Assembly (NCBI GenBank): GCA_001972305.1
Contig: BDDD01005119.1
Coordinates: forward strand, 22,848 to 86,847
Reading direction: 5' to 3'
Length of the DNA stretch: 64,000 nucleotides
Source of the DNA: Cephalotus follicularis
Taxonomy: Eukaryota > Streptophyta > Magnoliopsida > Oxalidales > Cephalotaceae
Shown here: one piece after another, positions 31,938 to 43,578 of the stretch
Layout of the letters: every line of letters starts with the position of its first letter
Position numbering within the stretch: the first letter of the stretch is position 1
The notes under the pieces: model-generated
Told to the model about the DNA's origin: nothing
The model's input: only the letters and a program-made list of their open reading frames with translations
Database searches by the model: none
Position numbers and translations under genes: made by a program

Positions 31938-34390
31938 ATGGCTAGTCAAGAACAATCCAGTGGGTCTTCTTCTGTTTCTCCCCTAGCAGTCGAGCCCTTG
32001 GCCATGGTGGTTCCCACCGCCGAGAGACCACTTGGTGTTGAAGGTAGACTAGGGGCTGCGGTGGGTGACCCTGCTGCACCCATTGCCGGGGCTAATCCCC
32101 CTCCTTCTGAAAGTTGTTTCGATGTAATCACCCTCAGCCGTGTTGAGGTGAAAAAACTCTTTGAGAGGTATAGCTTTCCTCGTGGGTTAACGTATTGCCT
32201 TCCCTCGGATCCTCGGATGGTTACCATGAGTAGAGAAGGTCTTTTTGTGATCTTCGAAGGGGCACTCTCTCATGGTCTGAGGGTTCCAATTCCCTCCTTT
32301 GCCATCTAGATATTAGAAAATTTTTGTCTTCATCCCTCACTTCTTCAGCCCCAGTCTTGGAGCTTCATAATCGGCTTCCTTGTCAAGTGTATAGAATCAG
32401 AGGTGGACGCGACAATGAACATTTTCAAAGAGTTCCACGTCCTCTCGGCCACGCCCAAAAAGAGTGGGTATTTTTTCAAATATCATTCCGGGGTGAAAAA
32501 ACTTCTCCTCAACCCTACCAAGTCTATAAAAAATTGGAGGAAGAGGTATTTTTTTATAAAAGACTTCGAAGGGTTCACTCCCTCTCCCTGGTGCGATTCT
32601 CTGGACACGACATCCCTGAACAGGAGATCTCGTTTGACCCCAACGGAGAAGGTCATCTTCAATAAACTCCTGGCCCTTGAGCAAGAGGATGTGAACTTCA
32701 CAGTTCATGAAGATCGTCTGCTCCAAGCTGGGCTGAGCGTGGTCCTTGAACAAGGATCTCGTTCGGACGGAGCCGAGAAGGACATCTCAGAGGGAGAGGG
32801 AGATCAAGATAGTCCCTTGCCCCCAGTGTTGGAGGAAAACTGTACAAAGCCTTTGTCTCCTCTACTCCTAAGTTTAGCATTATTCTCATTCTTCTTGTAT
32901 TTCGAAACTTTGACCCTGATTTTTATGTCTTCTTTCAGCTATGGCTCCTCGCCGTGACTTCTCTGCCATCATGAAGGCTACCGACAAGAGGAAGACCCCT
33001 GCAGCAGGTGGAGCAAAGCCTAAGGGGAAGACCACCGTAGCTGAGGGGTCAAGGCCGCAGACCAAGACTCCTCCACCTGTTCGGATGCCTGCTGTTGCTG
33101 CAGAGAAGAGGAAGGAGGCAGGCAAGAGGACTGCAGACGAAACCTCCCCTGCTGACGAGCACGTTCCTCTGATGAAGAGGAGCAGGAAGGGGAAGGGTGC
33201 TGAGGGAGCCAAAAGGGGGAAGGAGGTCGAGGACGTCGCTGCCCTCGGAGCAAGTTCGCAGGATCCAATCATCATACCTCCAACTCGGGAGGCAGAGGAC
33301 TTGCTGAATGAGTTCAAAGACATGGACTGCACCAAGCTGCACTTGAATGCTCATTGGGTCCCCCAGGCGGTCAGTCGTTTGGTCTTCTTCCCCTTGGAGA
33401 TGGAAGCAAGGGAGAAATGGTCCAACGAGCAGTTGGTAACCCAGTGTCTACGGAGCAACTTGAGGGTAAACGACCTTTTTCCTATTGCCTTGATTTTTCT
33501 TAAGTCTTTGCTCTTCATAGTTATTGACATATATGCTCCTCTGACAGGTTCTGAACAACACTCAACTGCTGGTGGACAACTTCTCTGCCGTAGTGGCCAA
33601 GGACAGGGAGCTAAGGGTGAGCATGGCTACATTGGAAGAGACTGCCCGCTCAGCCCAAGCTCAACTGAATGAGGTTCTCAAAGTTCAGGAGTCCTTGGTT
33701 GAGGAGAAGAAGCAAGCAGTTGAGGATTTGGAGGAAGAGAGGGCTGACAGGAAGGAGCTGGAGGCAGAGCTGGAACACACCAGGAAGAAGTGCCTTGAGC
33801 TGGAGGGGAAGCTTCATCGCCAGCAGAGGAAGGATCAAAAACTACTGAGGAAGGAATGACACAAGGCCATGGCAGACTTCAAAGACTCGGAGGAGTTCAA
33901 GGAGCTGATGAGATCCTCCGTGGAGGAGTTCAAAAACTCGGATGAGTTCGAGGAGGCAGTGTTCGAGGAAGCAGCCGAGTACTTCCGTCGGGGCTTCTAT
34001 GCCTGCAGGAACTGGGTCTCTTCCCTGCGTCCTGACATCCCATTGGATGGAGTGGTGTACGGTCCCTCTGCCAAGACATTCGAATTCTACCCCGAGGGAA
34101 TTGATGCGGAGGAAGAGAAGCTACGTCTTGAATTGGAGGAGGGAGTCTCGTCTGCCATGGTGGACGAGCTGTCAATTCCAGGTTCACCAGACTTGGCTAT
34201 TCTTCCTGTGGATCCTGCTCTGACCTTGGACCCTGTACTGGACCCCCCTGCTATTCCTTTTTCATCGGCTCCAACGGACCCCTCTTCTAGATTTGAAGCT
34301 CCTCCTCTGCCTTCCGTTGAAGCCTTCTTCGCTCCTCCACCCGAGCATGAAGATCCTCTGCCTGAGCATGAAGATCCTCCTCAGCCCTAG
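31938..34390 (+). pseudogene. Antisense gene of Tat copy 2: three exons, transposase-like, two stops
   Basis: Predicted exons are 31938-32841, 32939-33465 and 33548-34390, together 2,274 nt (758 codons). Both predicted introns (97 and 82 bp, GT...AG) restore one continuous frame; the first joins with a split serine codon. Exon 1 holds a Pro/Ala-rich start, a conserved LTYCLPSDPR segment and a domain with PKKSGYFFKY and NWRKRYFFI, resembling the plant 'putative gypsy type transposon' family (Transposase_28, from memory). Exon 2 is basic and may carry a nuclear localisation signal (KRSRKGKG). Exon 3 has a coiled coil of about 90 residues, the RGFYACRNW...FEFYPEG block shared with copy 1, and an acidic/proline tail with PEHEDP repeats. 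Lesions: TAG at 32307-32309 and TGA at 33857-33859. Function unknown. Confidence 0.7.
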
Positions 34391-35534
34391 TTTTTCGCTT
34401 GCTTTCATTTTGTAATATTCTTTCTAGTTTTTCTTGTAATCTTTTCAGTTCATGAATAAATGAAGACTTTTTGCATTCTCTGATTTTGCTTTTGACTAAT
34501 TTTTCTGTATTGTGTGGTTGACCTCTGCATGTATGTATATGGTAACAATTCCCTTAGGAAATCTAACTCTGCCCAAGTTATTGACTTCTTTGAGGAAGTG
34601 AACGCTTAGGCTTAGTGATCCTTGTTGGACACTGTTTTGATAGTACTTATGTAATTTATCAAAGATATTAATAAAAGACCTTTTTTTTCTCGGATCGTAT
34701 CTCTGGTTGGTTTCTTGCATTGTGTTTGAGCTTTGCGTACACAAACATGTGTTGATAGTTCCCTTAGGAATTTTAGCCTAGCCCAAATCATTAATTCTTC
34801 GTAGATGAGATCACATAAACTTGGCAGTCCTCGTAGGACACTTCGAAAACACTTAACTTTAACCTTGTCTTTACGAGTTATTCTGTGTTTGTAGACTAAG
34901 GTCTTGGTCTGCTCGGACAAGTTCCTATGGGTTTGCTGAGCAGGGTATCGTCTAACCCATTAGGTTTTGGGACAGGCCAGATAAGCTTGCAGTCCACATA
35001 GGGACACTTGTATTGAAGTGCTCAGTCCGATGAGCTTGATCGTTGCGAGTTCCCATGGATTCGCCTTTCAAGTCACGATTTTAGGTTTGGTTGGTCAAGT
35101 TCCTATGGTGTTGCCGACCAGTGTTTGCTCGCTAGGGAGTCTTAGGGGTGCGCTCCTTGGAAGGAGTCTTTGTTGATGAGTATAGGGGTGCTCCTCGGAA
35201 GGAAGCTTCTGTATGCTCCTCGGAAGGAGGCTTTCATGAGTGCATCCTTGAATGCTTTCTCGGATGCCTGTTACCTCGGTCTGTTTGAGACCTCGACTTG
35301 TGTTGGTTTTCCTTTTGAGGGTTAGTCTTTGTAAGACTTAGAAAGCTTTGGATCTCTAGGTGCCCCCTTGGGGGCATGGTCCGAGATGCTTAGAGTAAAG
35401 ACCGAGGGAGTTGATCAGTGGTTGTTCAGAGGTTTGAGGACATGAATATTGGACCTCCGGTCCCTTGAAAACTTGGAACTATGATATTGAACACAAATTT
35501 TGAAAAATTCAACTTCATTCAGAACATCTTACAA
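34391..35534 (-). other. Spacer between antisense gene and pol (Tat copy 2)
   Basis: Non-coding. It contains the same degenerate repeats as copy 1: CCCTTAGGAA units near 34550 and 34760, and CTCCTCGGAAGGAGGCTT units at about 35150-35240. A likely poly(A) signal AATAAATGA follows the antisense stop at 34455. Confidence 0.55.
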
Positions 35535-38500
35535 TCATTGATAGTACTTCCTCAGATGCTCGGCATTCCAAGCTCTGGCAATCTCCCTACCCCCCAAAGT
35601 TTCAAGTTTGAATGTTCCTGGGCGGAGGACCCTTTTGATTTTGTATGGCCCTTCCCAGGCAAGGGCTAGTTTTCCTCTGGTACCTGTTGGATCTGCAACG
35701 GCTGAGTTGCGTTGGACTAGATCTCCTTGTCTTAGTGGTCTAGGGCTTACCCTTTTGTTATGGTAGCGGCTTACCCTCTGCTGGTAGGCTGCAACTCTAA
35801 TCGCAGCCTTGTCTCTGAGCTCTTCTACTAGGTCGAGGAGGCACCTAAGCCCTTCTTTGCTGTTGTCTTCAGTAAAATGTACAACTCTTGGTGATTGTAC
35901 TCCAATCTCTACCGGTATCATAGCTTCAGCTCCAAAACAAAGGCTGCATGGGGACTCACCAGTTGTGGTCTGAGGAGTTGTTCTATACGCCCATAGCACG
36001 CTTGGCAGCTTCTCTATCCATGTTCCTTTGCTGTCTTCTAGGCGCTTCTTCAAGCCCGAGATGATTTCTCTGTTGATCACCTCAGCTTGACCATTACATT
36101 GGGGGTAGGCTACTGAGGCAAGCCTATGCTCTATCCTCCATTCCTTGCAAAAATCACGGAAGTCTTGGCAATCAAACTGTTTACCATTGTCTGAGATGAT
36201 TGTCCTCGGGACTCCAAATCTACAGATGATTGACTTCCATACGAAGCTCTCCGTGTTCTTCTCAGTAATTGTGGCTAGAGGTTCTGCTTCCACCCACTTG
36301 GTAAAGTAGTCCACTGCTACAATGAGAAACTTCCTCTGACCTGACGCCATGGGTAGTGGTCCGATGAAGTCCATTCCCCATTGTGCAAAGGGCCATGGGG
36401 CGGTGATAGACGTCAGAGGTTGATAAGGTCTTCTGCTTATGTTCGCATTCCTTTGACACTTGTCACACTTTCTTACCAGGTCTATAGCATCTTGGTGCAT
36501 AGTCGAACAGTAGTAGCCTTGCCTTAGTAACTTGTGAGACAATGTTCTGCCCCCAGTGTGGTTGCCACAAATTCCTTCATGGACCTCCCTTAGAGTGTAA
36601 TAGGCCTCCGAGGGGTTCAAGCACCTCAGCCAAGGAAATGAGAAAGATCTTTTGTAGAGGATCCCATCTCGGAACTGGAATCTATTTGCTCTGTAGACCA
36701 GCTTCCTCGCCTCCACGGGGTCCTCGGGCAGGATCCCTTTCCTCAGCCAATTGATAAAGGGAGCCATCCAGTTTGGCTCCTGTGGTACATCTATGTCCAT
36801 TACATCTACTTCAGAGATGGTCGGCCTGTCCAGATAGTCTACTAGCACGGTTTGTCCAGATAGTCTGCTCGGACGTTCTCTGCCCTGGGTACTTTCACAA
36901 TCCTTAAAACTTCGAATGCTGACTTCATGCCCTGAAAATGGGATAAGTATTTTATCATAGGGTCTTCTCTGGCCTCATACTCCCCATTTGCCAAGCTGAC
37001 CACTAGCTGTGAATCACTGGAGGCTTCTATCTTTTGCACCTCTAAGTGCTTTGCGATCGTCAGTCCATCTATCAGAGCTTCCCACTCAGCTTCGTTATTT
37101 GTAGCTTTAAACTTAAACCTCAAAGCATACTCCAACGTCCAACCATCTAGACTCATCAATACTAACCCTACTCCACTGCCAGTGAGGCAGGACGAGCCGT
37201 CCACGGATAACTTCCAAATTCCCCTCTCGCTCTCGGAGGGGTCCTCCTCCATACACTCCGTAGGTGTATTATCTCCAACAAAGTCGGCCAGTACCTGTGA
37301 TTTGATTGATGGTATGGCTTCGAACTTCACATCATACTCGCCTAGCTCGGTTGACCACTTGATTAACCTGCCTGAGGTGTCAGGATTGGCAAGAACTTGT
37401 TTGAGTGGTTTGTCAGTCAGAACCTTGATTGTATGGGCTTGGAAATATGGCCTCAATTTTCTGGCCGAGATGATCAATGCATAGGCATACTTCTCCACCT
37501 CTGGGTACCTCCCCTCGGCATCGTTCAGAGCCTTACTCACGTAGTATACTGGCTTCTGAACTTTTTCCTCTTCTCTGACTAGCACTGCACTCACTGCGCC
37601 TGAGGTGGCCGCAAGGTACAAATACAAGTCTTCCCCATCCTTAGGTTTCAAGATCAGAGGAGGGGAAGCCAGGTATTCCTTCAACTTGTCGAAGGCCACT
37701 TGACAGTCGTCTGACCAAGAAAATCCCTTGGGATCTTAAGTATTTTGAAGAAGGGAAGGCACTTCTCTGCTGACTTCAACACAAACCTGCTCAGGGATGC
37801 AATCTTCCCATTTAATCTCTCGACATTCCTGATGGTTTGAGGAGGCCTCATGCTTTGAATTGCCGAGATCTTCTCTGGGTTGGCCTCTATCCCTCTGCTT
37901 GAGACCATGAATCCGAGGAACTTTCTCGAGGTGACCCCAAACGTGCACTTGGACGGATTGAGTTTCGTATTATACCTCCTCAGCACCTTAAACATTTCCT
38001 CCAAGTCTTTTATGTGGGGGCTCCTGGCTGGGGTCTTGACGAACATGTCGTCGATGTAGACCTCCATATTTTTCCCAATTTGAGGCTCAAAGATTTTATT
38101 CACCAGACGCTGGTAGGTGGCCCCTGCATTCTTCAAGCCGAAGGGCATAACCTTGTAGCAGTACATTCCTCAGTCCGTTATGAATGCTGTCTTGTTCTCA
38201 TCAGGCTTGTACATGGGAATTTGATTATATCCCGAGTAGGCGTCCAAGAAGCTTAATATTCTGTAACCTGAGGTTGCATCCACCAACTGGTCTATCTTTG
38301 GGAGAGGGAAGTGATCCTTCGGATAAGCTTTGTTGAGGTCTGTGAAGTCGATGCACATCCTCCACTTGCTATTTGCTTTTTTGACTAGCACTGGGTTCGC
38401 CAGCCAGTCTGAGTAGTGCACTTCCCTTATGAACCCTGTCTGCAATAGCTTGCTCACCTCCTCTGCTATCGCCTACTGCCTCTCTGGGGTAAAGTTCCTC

Positions 38501-41158
38501 TTCTTTTGTCTGGTCAGGGGCCTGGCTGGGTCCATGCTTAGTTTGTGAGCCATTATGTCTGGGCTGATCCCAGGGACCTCCTCTGCCGACCAGGCGAAAA
38601 CGTCTTTATTATTTCGGAAGAATGTTATTAATTCCCTCTTCTCCGCCTCTCCAAGTTCTGAGCCAATTTGGAACACTTTCTCATTGTCACCCTCTTCCAT
38701 GGGCACTTGGAGCACATCCTCAACATGCTGTGGGCGCTCAGGTTCCACGTCTCCTCTGAGCTCCACGTTCGCTATGTGAAGCACCTTGTCTTTCCCACTG
38801 TCCGAGAGGGCAGTTTTGTAGCACTACCTTGTTGCCTGTTGGTCTCCTCAGACCTCCCCCACGCCAAACCTTGTTGGAAACTTCATCAATAAGTGTCTCG
38901 TAGACACTATGGCCTCCATCAAGTTCAGACCTGGTCGCCCCACTATAGCATTGTAAGGGCTGGGTGTGTCCACCACCAGGAATGTCACCTCTACCTGAGT
39001 CCGGCGTGGGGTCGTGCCTGCAACCACGGACAGGTTGATGGATCCTAGAGGATGGATCGTCCCCCTTGCAAAGCCAGCCAGTGGGGCCTTTACGGGCTTT
39101 AGCTGGTCTGCCGGTATCCTCAGCTGATCAAATGCGTGTTTATATAGGATATCGACCGAGCTGTCACTGTCAATAAGGATTGTCTTCATGGTGAAGAGTT
39201 CCACTAGAAGAGTTATCACCACCGGATCTTCGTGAGGGAGACGTACTCCCTCATAGTCCACCTCCGAGAAGGTTATCACCTCCTCGTCTCCACCAGTTTG
39301 AGCCTTTTGCTGTGATGGACTTGTTGCACAGCAAGGGACTGTCTCCCGTAATCCTTTCTCGCATTTTTTTGGTCGCCACCAGATGAGACCCCCCAGAGAT
39401 GGTATGGATGACACCTCTGGGTTGCTGCTGCTGCTGCTGCTGCTCCTCTTGATGCCGAGGAGCCTCTTCTCTTCTCTGCTCCCTCCTTCCTTGGGGAGCA
39501 TCTCTGTCTACGTACTTGCGCAGATGTCCCTTTCTAATCAGGTCCTTAATCTGATTTTTCAGCTGCCTGCACTCCTCTGTATCGTGCCCGTGGTCACGAT
39601 GGTACCGACAGTATTTCTCAACGTTCCTGTTCTCTGCCGGGGACCTCAACTTCTCAGGCCACTGGAAAGGGACTTTGTCTTGCTCCACAAAAAGTATCCT
39701 GGTACGTGTGTCCAAGAGGGGGGCAAAATTGTTATAAGATGGGATTGGTACCCCTCCCCTGGATGAACCCTCACGCCTGGAGAGTTTATGTCTAAGGTCT
39801 TCCTTGGTCAATTCCGACCTTTCCTTCCTCTTCTCTTTCCTCTCGGGAGCATTTCGTGAATGCTCCCGTTTCTCCTCCCGATGGCTAGACCAGGGTGTGT
39901 TTTGTTTCCTGGCTGCCATCTCCTCCTCAGCATTGACATATTTTTCTGCTCTCCTTAGCAGGTCTGCCATGTCCGTTGCAGGTCTCTTGAAAAGAGAGAA
40001 GGTGAAGGATGAGTTGCTCCTCAGCCCACTGTTCAAAGCTGCCAGTGCAAAGGATGGCTCCAAATCCTTCACTATGAGAGATTCCCTGTTGAATATGGTG
40101 AGGTAATCCCCCAGTGACTCATCTTTACCCTGTACCACATTGATCAAGTGGGTGGAGTTCCTCCTCTGCGTGGTGTTGTTGAGAAACTTAGTTACAAACA
40201 GTTCCGTAAACTGATCGAAGTTCTCCACCGAATCCTTTGTCAAGGTGAAATACCATGACTGGGCAGCTCCAGTCAAGGTCGCTGGGAATCCTCGGCAAAG
40301 CATAGCGTCCGAGGCCTGGTACATCCACATAGCTTGAATGTAAGTGCGTACATGCTGGATGGGGTCCGTGGACCCATCATGTTTATCAAGGCTTGGGTAT
40401 CGAAACCCGCTGGGGACTTGCTCTGCCATGATCTCGGACGTGAAGGGGTGGGCGCTAATGTTTTGCACCTCGGATAGATGCCCCCTGTGCTGTTCCACTC
40501 CTCGGAACCTTCTTTCCAACACGACAAGCTTTCTATCCACTGCTTGCTCCACATCCTCTATGTTCCTAGCCCTACTAGAAACACGTGACCCTCCAGCTGC
40601 TGAGAGTGGGGGGTCGACCCTGCTTCCTCGCGCTGTGCCAACTCTGCGCGGAGCATTGGAACGTACTTGTGCCTCCTCTGCTCCCCTGGCTTCCTGCCGA
40701 GGATCCACGTCCATGGCCTGGTGTTGAGGACGTGCTCTCCTGGGATCGTTGGGGTGATCCCGGACAGTCGAGGACTCTGCCCTCTGAGATTCATTGATCT
40801 CAGGTCTCCTTCCCAGGGGAATGTTGTCCCCTGACCACCTAAGGGGAAGTTCGTTTCCCCTCGACGGGTTTCGCCTGGCACCTCGTGGGTGCCGTATCTC
40901 CACCTCTGGTCTATTGGGACCAGAAACTCCTCGGACCACCTGCTGGACGGGCCCGGATTGCTGTTGTTGGTTGGCTAAAGTTGTGACCAACAGGTCAGTG
41001 ATACGCTCCATTCCCTGGAGGAGTTGATTGAGCTACTCCCCTGTGACGGGAGCTTGTTATTGGGCCGCTGCTTGGACGGATTCTGGGAGAGGAGCTGTGA
41101 CCTCCTGTTGTTGACTACCTGTGGCTCCAAACTGGTTGTTGTTCTTCCTCGGAGGCAT
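35535..41158 (-). pseudogene. Tat gag-pol polyprotein of copy 2, heavily mutated
   Basis: It starts at MPPRKN (41158) and ends with HLRKYYQ at 35535. The domain order matches copy 1: gag, knuckle (about 39570-39610), protease, RT with YIDD (near 38055), two RNase H domains, then a fully open integrase and tail (36848-35535, 437 codons, with intact IISDNGKQF). Lesions: TAA 41057-41059, TAG 41033-41035, single-base losses near 39397 and 39305, TGA 38848-38850, TAG 38824-38826, TAG 38473-38475, TGA 38170-38172, a one-base loss near 37735, and a net 34-base deletion near 36850. Several stops are C-to-T changes, as expected for methylated DNA. The protease active site reads DSDSS and not DSGSS. 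Confidence 0.93.
39424..39445 (-). repeat. CTG/CAG triplet run in gag of Tat copy 2
   Basis: Seven CTG triplets on the plus strand encode part of a poly-Gln stretch in gag. Copy 1 has a mixed CAA run at the same place. Confidence 0.8.
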
Positions 41159-41183
41159 GATTGTTGATGACGTTTTGCTGCGT

Positions 41184-41202
41184 TTCCCACAGACGGTGCC
41201 AA
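41184..41202 (-). other. Primer-binding site of Tat copy 2
   Basis: On the minus strand it reads TTGGCACCGTCTGTGGGAA just inside the right LTR. It differs from copy 1 (TTGGCGCC) by one base. Confidence 0.75.
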
Positions 41203-41203
41203 C

Positions 41204-42244
41204 TGTTGATGCAAAAATCCTTTCCTCAACAGTACCCCACGTGTAAGGGCTTGATTTGTTTAAGGAAACGCTGGTTTCATGCTCCGAGGAAAAGGTAGAA
41301 GGTGGCTGAGAATGTTTTCCCTGCACAGAATAACAAATACGTTGAAGGTCCAGGAGGTTGTTCTCCCGGGGACACTCCGACGCTCAAGTTAAACCTTTGC
41401 CCAGTGAAATCAAGGTTCTTTTGGAATTAAAAATGACTGACCTTTGTTCTGACTGTTGAACTAGTATTTATAGTGCTGGAGTGTAACTGTTTGAGCGTGA
41501 AATGAGGAGGTGATAGCTGTCCCCTAAGGAAATGCCGAGGATCTCGGTCATTTCCCTTGATCTCTGCCAAATATGTCGCCACTTTCCTTGTTGGTAGTTC
41601 ATTATACCACTACTTCCTTATTTAGATGAAGGCGAATCCTAGGAAATCAGGCAAATTTCATGCCCTTATCCCATAAAATAAGTGGGGGTCCTCTGCCACA
41701 GGGCTGCCGAGGAAGTGAACCATGGTAGTGTTGCCGAGGTGATGGGCCTCTTGCTTCCCCTTTCGCTCCTCGGTCTTCATCTTCTGGTGCTTCCTCAGTG
41801 GCGTACGCTTAGGACGCCGGGTCCTCAACCATTCATCCGAGGATGAGGTCTCTTTGGATACTGTCGAGGAGAAGGTCATCGGTATCTGTGCAGCGGGGGT
41901 ACGTCCTCTGCTATGTGTCCAATAGACACCTCGGGTAGAGGAGGTCCTCGGCACTGGTGCCTTGAAGGAGGTCCTCTGATATGTACCCTAAGTAAGCTCC
42001 TCGGGCCGAGGAGGTCCTCGGCACGGTCGTCCTGTGGTGCGCTCTTGGTCAAGCTAGCTCTCCTCGGCCCTGGTGTTTGGCGAGGGTTTGCTAACTTGCT
42101 ACCGTGAGTCGCATTGATAAGCTTCCTCTGACCCATGTTCGTGTGAGCCATTTTCTTCTAGCACAAAAAGAAACCTCTGGACACGTGGCTTTACCCAAGG
42201 AGGACATGTGTCCTTCTTAATATAAACAGATTTTTACCATATCA
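41204..42244 (-). repeat. 5' LTR of Tat copy 2 (right)
   Basis: 1041 bp, the partner of 30289-31329. TATA on the minus strand at 41465-41472. Confidence 0.95.
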
Positions 42245-42249
42245 GTACA

Positions 42250-42636
42250 TATATCTTTTTTTTTAATTTTATATTTAAAAGTAGCTTAAAATAGAGTTAG
42301 TTCAATGCCAATTCAATTTATGTTAAAGGATTTGTCTCACAAGTTGATATATCTTTTTTTTTTTTTTGCAGTATTAGATTTTGGTCATATGACTCTTGTC
42401 CTTTGTTTCCTTATTGCATAATTTAGTTTATCCTCATGGAATGTAAATGTTTCAATGCTAATTCAGTTTTCCCTTTTTGTTTTGTTATGTTTAGATGTTG
42501 CAAATGCAATCGCATGAACCGGAGCTCCTGAAGCTATAGGATACAGAAAAAAGCTATTATTCCTTGGCAGAGGAACTCGAAAGCACTGGCAATAAGTCGA
42601 CAGTCCAGAGAATGGCTATGAAGCCTATGTCAGAGG
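42250..42636. other. AT-rich flank of Tat copy 2, possibly hAT 5' region
   Basis: Poly-T tracts and no ORF. It may be the untranslated 5' part of the hAT remnant that follows; no 5' terminal inverted repeat was found. Confidence 0.4.
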
Positions 42637-43578
42637 TATGAAAATTTCACAAAGGTTAAAACTACTAACGGACTAAAAGCTAAATGTAATTATTATGGAA
42701 AATAGTTGTGTGCTGATAGCTCAAAACATGGGACTCGATCTCTTAATACTCACATGAGGTCATGCAAATAATATCCCCCTAATATAGATAAAAAAACAAG
42801 CGATACTGAATCTTCAACTAATTGGAAAAGGCAAATAAGGGGCGGGTAGTAGTAGTACCCTTACTAATTGGAACTTAGATGAAGAGGTTGTGAGGAAAGC
42901 ATTAACCCATATGATTATTGTTGATGAGCTTCCATTAAAATTTGTGAGGTTATAGGGTTTAGGTATTTATGTTTATTGCATGTCCATGGTTTTATATTCA
43001 GTCACGTTGGACAGTTTCTAGGGATTGTAATCAATTTTAATTTCATATTCCATTAGTTGAAATTGAAATCTTTTAAAAAATGCATTGTTTGATGAGTTCC
43101 AAAAGATGTATGGTTCACTTAATGAATGTGAACAATCAAGTGTGATCGCAAGCCCCAAGAATCAAGTGAAATAGAAGCCCCATGAAATGTGAGAAGAAGG
43201 AAGATGAGAGATTTATATATGAAGCACATGGATGAATCGTGAAGTATTGGAGATAATCAATCGGAGTTGGATAAGTATCTTGGTGAAAATACATAAAAAC
43301 GGTATAGAAACTTTGATGTTTTAGGATGGTGAAAAGTTAACAGTCCTAGATTTCTTATCCTCTCTCATTTGGCTCGTTATGTACTTATTGCTCCGATATC
43401 CGCTATTGCTTCCGAATATGCATTTAGCACATGAGGGTTTGTTCTTGATCCAATTAGGAGCTCTTTGACTCCTAGGCTTGTTGAGGCTTTGGTTTGTACT
43501 AAAGATTGGTTTCGACCATCAATTCGAGTCAATATTGGAAAAGATTTGGAAGAACTTGAAAAACTTGAAAGACAGTAA
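42637..43578 (+). pseudogene. hAT transposase remnant (BED finger plus dimerisation domain)
   Basis: 42637-42768 reads as a BED zinc finger (ENFTKVK...KAKCNYYGK...HGTRSLNTHMRSC). The second zinc Cys is Tyr and a TAG follows it. 43333-43578 reads as the hAT C-terminal dimerisation region (VNSPRFLILSHLARYV, ASEYAFST, DPIRSSLTPRLVEALVCTKDWF, ending LEELEKLE). A TGA interrupts it between AFST and GFVLDP. The 565 bp between hold only scraps (LFDEFQKMYGS at about 43087), far too little for the catalytic core, so the element has a large internal deletion as well as point lesions. Confidence 0.8.

Larger units (their letters stand above)
30289..42244 (-). mobile_element. Complete Ty3/gypsy Tat-lineage element (copy 2), minus strand
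   Basis: An 11,956-bp element with a perfect duplication GTACA (30284-30288, 42245-42249). The LTRs are 1041 bp each and differ at about 45 positions by eye (about 4%), mostly transitions. It is thus clearly older than copy 1. The same domain order and an antisense gene are present. The LTRs belong to a related but distinct subfamily from copy 1. Gag-pol has many stops and indels. Confidence 0.95.
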
